Shown here piece after piece: positions 1-7,826 of a stretch of 64,000 nt of DNA. The DNA comes from Holophagaceae bacterium (GTDB lineage Bacteria; Acidobacteriota; Holophagae; Holophagales; Holophagaceae). The stretch's first letter is position 1. Every line of letters begins with the position of its first letter. Position numbers and translations under genes: made by a program. Under the pieces are notes generated by a model, which worked only from the letters and a program-made list of their open reading frames with translations, was not told the DNA's origin and made no database searches. The DNA lies in NCBI GenBank assembly GCA_016710635.1, contig JADJVL010000002.1, positions 248,001 to 312,000 of the forward strand. Reading direction: 5' to 3'.

Positions 1-728
1 ACGGGGAAGACCTCGAGGTCCGCGGTCTTGACGGTGAAGCTCCACCCCGAGAGGGCCTTGGCCAGTTCGGTGATGTCGGTCTGGTTGTAGCCGTTGTCCA
101 CCCCCAGGCTGTACAGTTCCAGGACTTCCCGGGCGTAGTTCTCGTTGGGGATGGCGGTGTTGGCCGGCTGGGGGATCTGGTTCAGCACCGAGTCCAGCCA
201 CACGCTCATGGCGGGATCCTGGCTGACCCGCAGCAGCAGGTCCGGGAAGGGATCCAGGCCGTGGTCCCGGTAGAGCTGGATGAGGTTCTGGACCAGCCCG
301 AGACTCCGCACCTTCTCGAAGCCCGTGGCGAAGAAGTTGTGCCAGAAGAGGGCGAGGCGCTCCTGGAAGGGATAGGGCGAATAGTGCATCCGCCAGGCCC
401 AGTAAGCCTGGCCGTTCTGGGCCTGGCGCCAGGATTCGAGGCGGAAGGGATGGGGCGCCGGATCCGCCGGCAGGGCCTCGCTGCCGGGCACGTTGGGATT
501 GGCGGGGACCTGGGGATAGCTGACCGGATCGGCATTCGCGTTCAGGGCCGCGTTGAAGGAGCCGAAACCCGCGCCGCTGCCGTCCACCCAGGCGTCCACG
601 GTGGCGCCCACAGGCTGGGCCGCCAGCTGGGCCGCGGCCTCAGGCGATAGGCCGAAGCCGGCCCGCCGGGCGAAGTGCAGGACGTCCGAGGCGATCCAGG
701 AGGTCTTCTGGGCATCGAAGGTGGCCAT
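1..728 (-). CDS. DUF1800 domain protein (C-terminus outside window)
   Basis: The reading frame starts at an ATG at 728 and runs off the left edge, giving 242 residues of the N-terminal part. It shows hallmarks of the DUF1800 family: an early 'LHFARRAGFG' segment, 'ALFWHNFFATG' near residue 125, and 'NENYAREVLELYSLGVDNGY' near residue 200 followed by a 'DITELAKALSGW' motif. DUF1800 proteins are usually exported and often encoded beside DUF1501 proteins or cytochrome-like proteins; their biochemical role is not known. The cytochrome-like lipoprotein gene lies immediately upstream on the same strand with a gap of about 100 nt, so the two probably form one transcription unit. No signal peptide is visible at this start, which is common for the family. 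Confidence 0.85.
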   Translation of the reverse strand, partial: MATFDAQKTSWIASDVLHFARRAGFGLSPEAAAQLAAQPVGATVDAWVDGSGAGFGSFNAALNANADPVSYPQVPANPNVPGSEALPADPAPHPFRLESWRQAQNGQAYWAWRMHYSPYPFQERLALFWHNFFATGFEKVRSLGLVQNLIQLYRDHGLDPFPDLLLRVSQDPAMSVWLDSVLNQIPQPANTAIPNENYAREVLELYSLGVDNGYNQTDITELAKALSGWSFTVKTADLEVFP

Positions 729-831
729 GGGGTCCTCCGGGGTGGAGTTGTGGGAAGCGGGTGGCGCCGGAGCTGGTGGGATCAAGGTTGGACCGGGAGG
801 GGCGGCCGAAGGTTGAAAACGGGATGCGGCT

Positions 832-1348
832 TCAGGGCGGGCAGCCGTTGGTGATCCAGTTTTTCCAGGTGTCCACGGTGGTTGTGCAGAGGTTCGGCGA
901 GGAGAGGGGCATCCGCGCCCCGAAACCGCTGCCGCCGGGCTGGTCCGAGGTCACCTTGTCGATGATCCAGGACTTGGAGACATCCCCGGGCTTGACCCGG
1001 AAGTAGCCCGCCGGGGCATTGCTGGGGGTCCGGTTGACGAGATCGTTGTAGACGTCCGTGGCGGTCCGGCCTCCTCCCGTGGCGTAGCTGACGTGGCCGC
1101 TGGGCAGGGCGGAGCCGCCGTGGCAGGAGGTCGTGGCGGAGCCGCAGCTGCTTTGGAGCGCCGGCAGGATGTGTGCGCTGAAGGTGGGGCTCGCGATCAC
1201 GGTGGTGGTGGGACAGGTGGTGCCTGGGGTGCCGCCCCCGCCGCCGCCGGTGCCGGTGGAACCGGAGCCACCGCCCCCGCCGCCGCAGGCCAGGGTCAGC
1301 AGGGGCAGTGAGGCTGCGGCAAGGAGCGCTGCGGAGAAGGGGGCGCAT
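832..1348 (-). CDS. Cytochrome-like lipoprotein, reading frame disturbed near its start
   Basis: The body of the protein reads cleanly on the minus strand down to 832. It has a hydrophobic leader ending 'ASLPLLTLAC', a lipobox, then a Gly/Ser/Thr-rich linker and a domain with 'LQSSCGSATTSCHGG', a stretched CX6CH version of a haem-binding site, ending 'WKNWITNGCPP'. This resembles the cytochrome-like domains often encoded with DUF1800 proteins; haem binding is not assured because CXXCH is absent. The only ATG with a good ribosome site (GGAG five bases upstream, ATG at 1348, giving MRPLLRSA) is in another frame, and the open frame instead extends back to a TTG at 1398 without a ribosome site. 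The 1348-832 span has one base too many (or two too few), so a small indel between about 1315 and 1340 is likely. Confidence 0.6.
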
Positions 1349-1532
1349 GGGTGCTCCGGGGAAGGGACCAGGATCCGCCGCGGGGGAGGGCGGGGCAAGG
1401 CGGGTGTGGAACATGGGCCCGGGATTCCGGCCCAGGGTTGAAGCGAAGGGTCTGGACGGCCAAGGGGCCTGGACGACCCTCCGGGCCGCCGCTCCCCCGG
1501 GGCCCGCGCTATCCTCGAAGGCGGAGACCGCC

Positions 1533-1880
1533 GTGCCCTTCGACGCCCCGACCCCCTTGTTCACAGGCGAGCGCCTGCGGGACCTCGTGCTCTGCTACGC
1601 CGGACCCTGGGCCTTCGTGCCCTACCTGAAGAACCGGGACGACGAGGAAGTGCTCTGGCACGCGCGCCAGGGCGTGCTGCTGGCCTTCTCCGAGATGGTA
1701 GTGGGCCTGGCTCTTGTCTTCGGGGGCCTTTTTCCCATCCTGGGGGACCTGAGCACCCGCTGGCTCCTGCCCATCTGGCTCCTCTGGTGTCTGGCCATGT
1801 CCGTGACCAGCATCCTGCAGGGGGCGAAGGGCAAGCGGCACAAGATCCCCGTGCTCCACCAGTTCGTGGAGTTCCTCTAG
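1533..1880 (+). CDS. Small Tic20/DUF4870-like membrane protein
   Basis: A 115-residue protein read from a GTG at 1533, chosen because GGCGGAGA precedes it and because the longer upstream reading is low-complexity and Arg/Gly-rich. The segment 'YAGPWAFVPYLKNRDDEEVLWHARQGVLLAFSEM' matches the pattern of DUF4870/Tic20-like proteins, where a membrane helix is followed by a charged loop and 'HARQ' before the next helix. Three hydrophobic stretches are visible, so it is an inner-membrane protein. No function is established for the bacterial family. It is convergent with queA, with only three bases between the stops, and divergent from the lipoprotein gene. Confidence 0.7.
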   Translation: MPFDAPTPLFTGERLRDLVLCYAGPWAFVPYLKNRDDEEVLWHARQGVLLAFSEMVVGLALVFGGLFPILGDLSTRWLLPIWLLWCLAMSVTSILQGAKGKRHKIPVLHQFVEFL

Positions 1881-1883
1881 CCC

Positions 1884-2945
1884 TCAGCCCCGCGCGTTCA
1901 GGATCAGCATGGCATCGCCATAGCTGAAGAAGCGGTAGCGCTCCCGGATGGCCTCGGCATAGGCGGCATGGGCGAGGTCCATGCCCAGCAGCGCGCAGAC
2001 CAGCACGAAGAGGGTGCTCTCCGGCAGGTGGAAGTTGGTCAGGAGATGGTCGGCGGTGCGCAGGGCGTAGCCCGGCGTGATGAAGATGCGGGTGGAACCG
2101 GCCCGTTGGAGGCGCGCGCCGTCCCAGGCGCCTTCCAGGGTGCGGAGCGCGGTCGTGCCGATGGCAAGCAGGGGCCGCGCGCGATCACGGAATACGGACT
2201 CGAGCTCCCGGACCGTCTCTTCCGGAATCTCGAAGCGCTCCTCGTGCATGACATGCGTGTCCGTATCCTCCGCGCTCATGGGGCGGAAGGTGCCGAGGCC
2301 CACGTGGAGCCGCACCGGGCGCCAGGCGCAGCCCTTGGCTTCCAGCGCCGCGATGAGTTCCGGCGTGAAGTGCAGGCCCGCGGTGGGGGCGGCAACGGCC
2401 TCGCCTTCCGCGGCGTGGAAGACCGTCTGGTAGCGTTCCTCGTCCTCCCCTTCGGCGAGGTGGGTGATGTAGGGCGGCAGGGGCAGGCGGCCGATGTGGT
2501 CGATCTCGTCCCAGTCCAGGTCGGTGCCCTCCTGCACCACGCGCACGGCGCGCAGGCCTTCCTCCAGGTTCGCCTCGATACGCACCGTCGCCACTTCCGC
2601 GCCGCTGGACGGATCCACCACCGTGGCCGTCGCGCCGGGCTTCAGCCGCGCGCCTGGGCGCACCATGGCCTCGAAGCTCCCGTCCCCCAGCGCCCGCAGC
2701 AGCAGGGCCTCCCCCGCGCCGCCGCCGCTCCGCTTCAAGAAGAGGCGCGCGTGGCGGACTTTCACATCGTTGGGCACGCAGAGGGTTCCGGCCGGGATCA
2801 GTTGGGGCAGGTCCTTGATGGAGTGGTGGGCGAGGCTTCCCGACCGCGCGTCCACCACCAGCAGCCGCGCCCCGTCCCGTGTCGGCGCCGGGTGCTGGGC
2901 GATGAGCTCCTCGGGCAAATCGAAGCGGAAGGCGGACCGCTTCAT
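1884..2945 (-). CDS. queA: tRNA preQ1(34) S-adenosylmethionine ribosyltransferase-isomerase
   Basis: 353 residues, the normal length for QueA. The enzyme transfers and isomerises the ribosyl moiety of S-adenosylmethionine onto preQ1 in tRNA to give epoxyqueuosine, the penultimate step of queuosine synthesis in the cytosol. The N-terminus 'FRFDLPEELIAQHPAPTRDGARLLVV' and the internal 'APTAGLHFT', 'LHVGLGTFRPM' and 'TNFHLPESTLFVLVCA' blocks are diagnostic. Its ATG overlaps the stop of the upstream ABC exporter gene by four bases (ATGA), so the two are translationally coupled. The pairing with an exporter is probably an operon of convenience; no other queuosine gene is in the window. Confidence 0.97.
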   Translation of the reverse strand: MKRSAFRFDLPEELIAQHPAPTRDGARLLVVDARSGSLAHHSIKDLPQLIPAGTLCVPNDVKVRHARLFLKRSGGGAGEALLLRALGDGSFEAMVRPGARLKPGATATVVDPSSGAEVATVRIEANLEEGLRAVRVVQEGTDLDWDEIDHIGRLPLPPYITHLAEGEDEERYQTVFHAAEGEAVAAPTAGLHFTPELIAALEAKGCAWRPVRLHVGLGTFRPMSAEDTDTHVMHEERFEIPEETVRELESVFRDRARPLLAIGTTALRTLEGAWDGARLQRAGSTRIFITPGYALRTADHLLTNFHLPESTLFVLVCALLGMDLAHAAYAEAIRERYRFFSYGDAMLILNARG

Positions 2946-4744
2946 GCGTGGAACTGCAGGGCGTGGAGCCGAGCGTACTCGCCCTTCGCTTCAAGCAGCT
3001 CCGCGTGGGTGCCCTGCTCGATGATGCGGCCGGACTTCAGGGCCACGATGCGGGTGGCCTTCTGCACGGTGCTGAGGCGGTGGGCGATCACGAGGGTCGT
3101 CCGGTCCTTCATCAGGGTTTCCAGGGCGTCTTGCACGGCCCGCTCGCTTTCCGTGTCCAGGGCGCTGGTGGCCTCGTCCAGGATGAGGATGGGCGGATCC
3201 TGCAGCAGGGCCCGGGCGATGGCGAGGCGCTGGCGCTGGCCGCCGCTGAGGCTCGAGCCGGTCTCGGCCAGGGGCGTGTCGTAGCCCTTCGGGAGCTTCA
3301 CGATGAAGTCATGGGCGTGGGCCTGCTTCGCCGCGGCCTCGACCAGCGCCCGGTCCACGTCCAGGCCGTAGGCGATGTTGTCGTGCACCGTGTCCATGAA
3401 GAGCAGGGTCTCCTGGGTCACGATGCCGATGCGCTGGCGCAGCTCCCGGGGGTCGAAGGACCGCAGGTCCGTTCCGTCGAGGGTGAGGCGACCTTCCGTG
3501 GGGTCGAAGAAGCGGGGCACCAGATTCACCAGGGTGGTCTTGCCGCCCCCGCTGCCGCCCACGAGGGCGACGGTCTCCCCACGCCGCACTTCCAGGTCAA
3601 TTCCATTGAGGACCCGGTGCTTCTCGTCGTAGGCGAAGTGGACGCCCTCGAAGCGGAGCACCGCGGGCTCAGCGGGCATGGACTTCGGCGCGGCGGGAGC
3701 GGTGAGTTCCGGGGCCCGGTCCAGCAGCGCATAGACCCGGTCGAGGCTGGCTCCGGCCACCTGGATCTCGTTGTTCAGCTTGGTGAGACGGCGGATCGGG
3801 TCGTAGAAGGAATAGACCGCCATGAGGTAGGCGAAGAAGTTCGGCCCGCTCAGGGTTCCGGCCTGGATGCCCTTGGATGCGTAGATGATCAGGGTCGCGA
3901 GCAGCAGGCCGCCGACGATCTCCATGATGGGCGTCGACAGCGCCGATGCCCGGGCGCTCTTCATGCCCAAGCGGTAGAGCTCCTCGTTCCGCGCGTGGAA
4001 GCGGGCGGCCTCGAAGGGCTCCCTGGCGAAGCCCAGCACCACGCGGATGTTGGAGAAGACCTCCTTGAGCCGCTGCAGCAGTCGGGAACTGGCCTCCTGG
4101 TTGCCGTGGTTCACCTTGCGGATGCGCTGGCTCAGCTTCTTGATGGGCAGCACCACCAGGGGGCCCGCGACGAAGATGGCGAGGCTGAGGCGCCAGTTCA
4201 TCCACAGCACCGTGATGAGCATGGCGAGGCCCTGGGTGATCTCCCGCACGGCTTCGGCCATCTGGTTCGACGCGATGCCCTGTACGGCGGCCACATCGTT
4301 CACGCTGCGGGTCAGCAGCTCGCCCACGGGATGCTTCTGGAAGAAGGCGGGCTCCTGCTTCAGGAGATGGCCGAAGAGGCGTTCGCGCAGGGACTGGGTG
4401 GCCCGCAGGCCCGAGCGCACCATGACCAGGGTGCCGCTGTAGGTGAAGAGTCCCTTGAGCACGAAGATCGCCACCAGCAGGGCGGGGACGAAGTAGACCC
4501 CGTTGCGCAGGCTGGAGGCCGCGGGGAGCTGGGCCATGAGCCAGGCCTTGGCCTGGGCTGCGAGGGCGAAGGCATCGGAGCCCTTCGGGACGCCCATGCC
4601 GAGGTTTTCCTCGAAGACGAACTTGAGGGTCGTCACCAGGGCGCCCTGGCAGAGGCCCGCCAGCATCAGGAGCAGGGATCCCGCGAGGTTCTGGGGCAGG
4701 TAGCGCCAGAGGTGCTCGCGGAAGAATCGGCGGAAGGAAGACAT
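2942..4744 (-). CDS. msbA: MsbA-type ABC exporter (fused membrane and ATPase domains)
   Basis: 600 residues with the half-transporter layout of lipid A/multidrug exporters: six membrane helices in about residues 15-320 and an ATPase domain in 350-590. Visible motifs are Walker A 'GGSGGGKT' near residue 395, the signature 'LSGGQRQR' near 498, Walker B 'ILILDEATSALD' near 515 and the H-loop 'VIAHRLSTV'. The family homodimerises in the inner membrane; MsbA flips lipid A-core to the periplasmic face, and this is the most likely role in a Gram-negative genome, though substrate cannot be read from sequence alone. It is first in a two-gene unit with queA. Its start is divergent from the DAHP synthase leader region. 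Confidence 0.88.
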   Translation of the reverse strand: MSSFRRFFREHLWRYLPQNLAGSLLLMLAGLCQGALVTTLKFVFEENLGMGVPKGSDAFALAAQAKAWLMAQLPAASSLRNGVYFVPALLVAIFVLKGLFTYSGTLVMVRSGLRATQSLRERLFGHLLKQEPAFFQKHPVGELLTRSVNDVAAVQGIASNQMAEAVREITQGLAMLITVLWMNWRLSLAIFVAGPLVVLPIKKLSQRIRKVNHGNQEASSRLLQRLKEVFSNIRVVLGFAREPFEAARFHARNEELYRLGMKSARASALSTPIMEIVGGLLLATLIIYASKGIQAGTLSGPNFFAYLMAVYSFYDPIRRLTKLNNEIQVAGASLDRVYALLDRAPELTAPAAPKSMPAEPAVLRFEGVHFAYDEKHRVLNGIDLEVRRGETVALVGGSGGGKTTLVNLVPRFFDPTEGRLTLDGTDLRSFDPRELRQRIGIVTQETLLFMDTVHDNIAYGLDVDRALVEAAAKQAHAHDFIVKLPKGYDTPLAETGSSLSGGQRQRLAIARALLQDPPILILDEATSALDTESERAVQDALETLMKDRTTLVIAHRLSTVQKATRIVALKSGRIIEQGTHAELLEAKGEYARLHALQFHA

Positions 4745-4823
4745 GGATCATCCAGTCTACCGGGTTGAACCGGATGGCATTCTCCGGCAGGCTGCTAGGA
4801 AGCGCTTCCCGCGCAGGACCTCC

Positions 4824-4898
4824 ATGAGCCCCTTCCTCACCTTCTTTTATTACTTCGGCTTTCGCACCCCGGTGCGAGTCGGAGGGGTTCTGAACTAA
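4824..4898 (+). CDS. Phe/Tyr-rich leader peptide of the DAHP synthase gene
   Basis: A 24-codon open frame begins with ATG at 4824, preceded by AGGA five bases upstream, and stops at TAA 4896-4898. Residues 4-13 read FLTFFYYFGF: five Phe and two Tyr in ten codons, no Trp. It sits 72 bases before the start of class II DAHP synthase, the first enzyme of aromatic amino acid synthesis, and it overlaps RNA segments that can form mutually exclusive hairpins. This is the arrangement of an attenuation leader such as that of pheA in enterobacteria, with Phe and Tyr codons as the control signal. The peptide itself is unlikely to have a function. Confidence 0.85.
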   Translation: MSPFLTFFYYFGFRTPVRVGGVLN

Positions 4899-4953
4899 GC
4901 CACATTCGGACCAGACCCAAACCCCCGATTCGCACAGGCGGATCGGGGGTTTT
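4862..4953 (+). promoter_or_regulatory. Transcription attenuator (segments 1-4) responding to Phe/Tyr
   Basis: Four pairing segments are visible. Segment 1 (TCGCAC, 4862-4867) pairs with the start of segment 2 (GTGCGA, 4872-4877). Segment 2 as a whole (4872-4889) pairs with segment 3 (4919-4935) over about 14 base pairs with one bulged A at 4883, one mismatch and one G-U. Segment 3 also pairs with segment 4 (ATCGGGGG, 4942-4949) in the terminator. A ribosome stalled at the Phe/Tyr codons would mask segment 1, allow the 2:3 antiterminator and let transcription enter the synthase gene; a ribosome that reaches the stop codon would cover segment 2 and allow termination. The pairings are seen in the sequence; the mechanism is inferred from classical attenuators. 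Confidence 0.82.
4919..4953 (+). terminator. Intrinsic terminator of the DAHP synthase leader
   Basis: ACCCCCGAT (4921-4929) pairs perfectly with ATCGGGGGT (4942-4950), extendable by two A-T pairs, around a 12-nt loop, followed by a short T run (4950-4953). It lies 18 bases before the synthase start, so it can only act as a conditional terminator. Confidence 0.85.
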
Positions 4954-4970
4954 CCGTTTCAGGAGCTTTC

Positions 4971-6328
4971 ATGCGCACCGACGGCAATCTCGCCCTCCAA
5001 GCCCAGTGGTCCCCTGCCTCCTGGCGGGAACGACCGGCCCGCCAGCAGCCGATCTATGGCGATGCGGCGGCCCTCGACCGGGCCCTGACGCGGCTGAAGG
5101 ATCTGCCGCCGCTGGTGGTGGCGGAGGAGGTTGAGGACCTGCGCCGCTTCATCGCCGAAGCCGCCGCGGGACGGCGCTTCATGCTCCAGGGCGGGGACTG
5201 CGCCGAGCAGTTCGCCGACTGCCGGGGCGAAGCCATCGCCGACAAGCTGCGCATCCTGCTCCAGATGTCGGTGGTCATCACCCACGGCGGGCGGCGCAGC
5301 GTCTTCCAGGTGGGGCGCATTGCCGGCCAGTACGCCAAGCCCCGCAGCTCCGAGATGGAGCACGTGGGTGGCCGGGAGCTGCCCAGCTACCGGGGCGACC
5401 TGGTGAATGGCGCGGAGGCCACAGAGGAGGCGCGGCGCCCCGATCCAGGCCGCATGCTGGAGGCCTACTTCCACGCCGCCGCCACCCTCAACCACCTGCG
5501 GGCTCTCGTGGCTGGCGGCTTCGCGGACCTGCATCATCCGGAGCGGTGGGAACTCCCAGGTTCGACTCTGGGGTCGAGGCCTACCGCCGGGTGCTGGACC
5601 GGGTGCGGGAGTCCATCGATTTCATCGACGCCATCCAGGGCACGGCCCAGCCCTATCTCCGCACCGGCGAGCTCTTCACGAGCCATGAAGCCCTGCTGCT
5701 GCCCTTCGAGGAGTGCCTGACGCGCCTGGACGCCCAGCGCGGCGCCCACTACAACCTGGGCGCCCACATGCTCTGGATCGGCGAGCGGACCCGCCACCTC
5801 GACGGGGCGCATGTCGAGTACCTGCGCGGCATCCGCAATCCCGTCGGCGTGAAGCTCGGCCCCTCCATCTCCCCGGAGGAGCTGAAGGCGCTACTGGAAG
5901 CGCTGGATCCGGCGCGGGAGGCCGGGCGGCTCACCCTGATCCCGCGGCTCGGCCACCGCCAGGTCCGCGAAGCCCTGCCCCGTCTCATCCAGGTGGTCCA
6001 GGCCAGCGGGCATCCGGTGCTCTGGAGCTGCGATCCCATGCATGGCAATGGCCTGGTGACGGCCCAGGGGCTGAAGACCCGCGATTTCGAACACATTCTT
6101 TCGGAGCTTCGCCAGTCCATGGACATCCACCGCTGTCTGGGCTCGCGCCTCGGGGCCGTGCACTTCGAGCTCACTGGGCATGCGGTCACCGAATGCCTCG
6201 GCGGCAGCCAGAAGCTCGGGGAACTGGACCTCCATGCCGCCTACGAGACCGGCTGCGATCCGCGCCTGAACCAGACCCAGAGCCTGGAGATGGCCTTGCT
6301 GATCGCCCAGATGCTCGGCGCCGCCTAG
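4971..6328 (+). CDS. Class II 3-deoxy-7-phosphoheptulonate (DAHP) synthase, frameshifted as assembled
   Basis: Condenses phosphoenolpyruvate and erythrose 4-phosphate in the first step of the shikimate pathway. Class II (plant/mycobacterial) motifs are clear: 'QGGDCAEQF', 'RIAGQYAKPRSS', 'WSCDPMHGNG' and 'VHFELTGHAVTECLGG'. The start ATG at 4971 has AGGAG five bases upstream. The frame breaks at 5553-5560 (CTCCCAGG): residues up to 'LHHPERWE' are in one frame and 'RFDSGVEAYRRV' onward in another. Restoring one C gives a continuous protein of 452 residues, the normal length, with no residue lost, so a missing base in the assembly is more likely than a decayed gene. Expression should be controlled by the upstream Phe/Tyr attenuator. 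The essential role of the enzyme also argues against a true pseudogene. Confidence 0.93.
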
Positions 6329-6339
6329 CCCGGGGGCTA
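6326..6339. terminator. Small palindrome holding both stop codons of convergent genes
   Basis: TAGCCCGGGGGCTA is an inverted repeat whose two arms are the TAG stop of DAHP synthase and, on the other strand, the TAG stop of the gene ending at 6337. The stem is only five or six pairs and there is no T run, so a role as bidirectional terminator is possible but weak. Confidence 0.3.
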
Positions 6340-7131
6340 TTCGGTGATGACGGTGATCCGGCTCTTCTGGTCTTCCAGGCTGAACAGGATGGTCCCCCGG
6401 GGCGCCTTCAGCGCCTCGTCCATGAGCCGACCCAGGTCCACGCCCTTGACCTTGGCCTGGCGCAACTGTTCGTCGGACATATAGCTGCCCACGGCCCGGG
6501 CCAGGCCGGTGGCGATGCGCACCGTCACCACATCGGGCTTGCCCTTCTCCTGGATCTTCAGCACCAGGAAGCGGCCGGAGGTGGAGGTTCCACCCAGATC
6601 GGGCTGGATTCCGAAGGCCTGAAGCGCGAGCCGGCAGGCCTCTTCCGTGGCGGGCAGGCGGAGGCCCTTCTGCAGGGCCTCGATGGAGCGGCGGTCCTGG
6701 CGCTTGGCGAGCTGCAGGGCGGCGGCCACCTGGACCTCCTCGAGGCCATCGGACAAGGCCGAGACCAGTTCCCTGGAAGCCGCCGAGTTGTCCCATTGGC
6801 GGATGCCCCAGCAACGGACCCGGTTCAGACGGGCCTCCTTGCCCAGCATCCGCTCGTCGGGATGGCAGACGAGGAACTCGGAATAGGCCGCCGCAGCGTC
6901 GTCCCAGCGCTGGTCGCTTTCCAGGGAGGCCGCGAGCCAGAAGCGCGCGTCGGCCTGCCGGGAGGAAGTGGGAAAGTCCGCCAGGTAGCGCCGGTACAGG
7001 GCGGTGGCTTCGAACCAGCGCTGGGAATAACGCATGCTCTTGGCTTCCCGCAGCAGCGCATCCGAAGGGCCTTCCTTGAGGAGGCCCTTCTGGATCAACG
7101 CGGCTTCGGGCGGGAACCCCACAAGGAGCAT
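6337..7131 (-). CDS. TPR-type repeat protein of ECF sigma cluster
   Basis: 264 residues from an ATG at 7131 that shares one base with the stop of the upstream gene (TGATG), so translation is coupled. Residues 35-95 look like tetratricopeptide repeats ('FEATALYRRYLADFP', 'RWDDAAAAYSEFLVCHP'), followed by a HEAT-like stretch and a C-terminal domain ending 'GTILFSLEDQKSRITVITE'. A short hydrophobic start 'MLLVGFPPEAALI' is not a convincing signal peptide. I do not recognise the C-terminal domain. As the last gene of the sigma-factor cluster it may be a target or an interaction partner of the membrane protein encoded before it; this is inference from position. Confidence 0.7.
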   Translation of the reverse strand: MLLVGFPPEAALIQKGLLKEGPSDALLREAKSMRYSQRWFEATALYRRYLADFPTSSRQADARFWLAASLESDQRWDDAAAAYSEFLVCHPDERMLGKEARLNRVRCWGIRQWDNSAASRELVSALSDGLEEVQVAAALQLAKRQDRRSIEALQKGLRLPATEEACRLALQAFGIQPDLGGTSTSGRFLVLKIQEKGKPDVVTVRIATGLARAVGSYMSDEQLRQAKVKGVDLGRLMDEALKAPRGTILFSLEDQKSRITVITE

Positions 7132-7826
7132 CAGGAGCGGCCCTTGGCGAGAAGCTCGCCGAGGCGGTCGGCCTCTTCGCTCAGGTTGTGGGTGGAGGCC
7201 CACTGGCGCAGCTCCTCGGCCCGGGCGGGCTGGAGGCAGCCATCCTCCAGGGCGAGCTCACTGAGCCAGGCGTGCAGGTCGTTGCGGACGCCTTCGGCTT
7301 CGGGGACGGGGGCGCCGGAGGCCGCCAGCTGGTGACTAGCCTGGAGAAGAACCACGGCGGCGAGGCGCTCGTTGTTCCGGTCCTCCATGTCCTTGCTGCA
7401 GATCGGGGGCCGGCGTTCAAAATCCTTCAGGAGGGCGGAGGTCTGATGGAAGAAGTCTCCCCACAGGCGGGCCTGGGCGCGCTTCTGGGCTTCTCCGTCC
7501 AGCCGGGCACGGTCCTGGGACTGGGCCTGGATGGCCCGGAGGCGATGGACGACGAAGCCCCCGGGCACCAACGCGAGGAGGGCCGCGGCCGCGGCGGCCA
7601 ACCAGGGCGCGTTCCAGCGGCGGGCCGGCAGGATGGCGGGGGAGAGGTCCGGGGCGTGGGCATGCAGGGCCAGGGACAGTTCCAGCAGCTGGGCCAACTC
7701 GGCCTGAAGGGCGGGGTCCTCTGGCCAGGCTTCGGGCCGTTCGAGGAGGTCGAATTGCTGGGCGTCCCGCTCGGGATCGACCGAGGCGCCGGAAGGGGGG
7801 TTGGAGTTTGAATCAGGCGGTAGCAT
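7131..7826 (-). CDS. Single-pass membrane protein, candidate anti-sigma factor
   Basis: 231 residues from an ATG at 7826, overlapping the end of the ECF sigma gene by 14 bases. A cytoplasmic N-terminal part of about 75 residues, rich in Glu, Leu and Ala, is followed by one membrane helix ('WLAAAAAALLALVPGGFVV', about residues 78-97) and a 130-residue helical domain that would be periplasmic. This topology and the overlap with the sigma gene are what is expected of an anti-sigma factor, but no ZAS motif (HXXXCXXC) is visible, so the assignment rests on layout. It could alternatively be a structural partner of the TPR protein downstream. Confidence 0.6.
   Translation of the reverse strand: MLPPDSNSNPPSGASVDPERDAQQFDLLERPEAWPEDPALQAELAQLLELSLALHAHAPDLSPAILPARRWNAPWLAAAAAALLALVPGGFVVHRLRAIQAQSQDRARLDGEAQKRAQARLWGDFFHQTSALLKDFERRPPICSKDMEDRNNERLAAVVLLQASHQLAASGAPVPEAEGVRNDLHAWLSELALEDGCLQPARAEELRQWASTHNLSEEADRLGELLAKGRS

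Noticed and set aside
5546..6328. A separate second gene starting at a GTG in the DAHP synthase region
   Set aside because: The product would lack the N-terminal part of a class II synthase and has no ribosome site. One added base makes a single normal enzyme.
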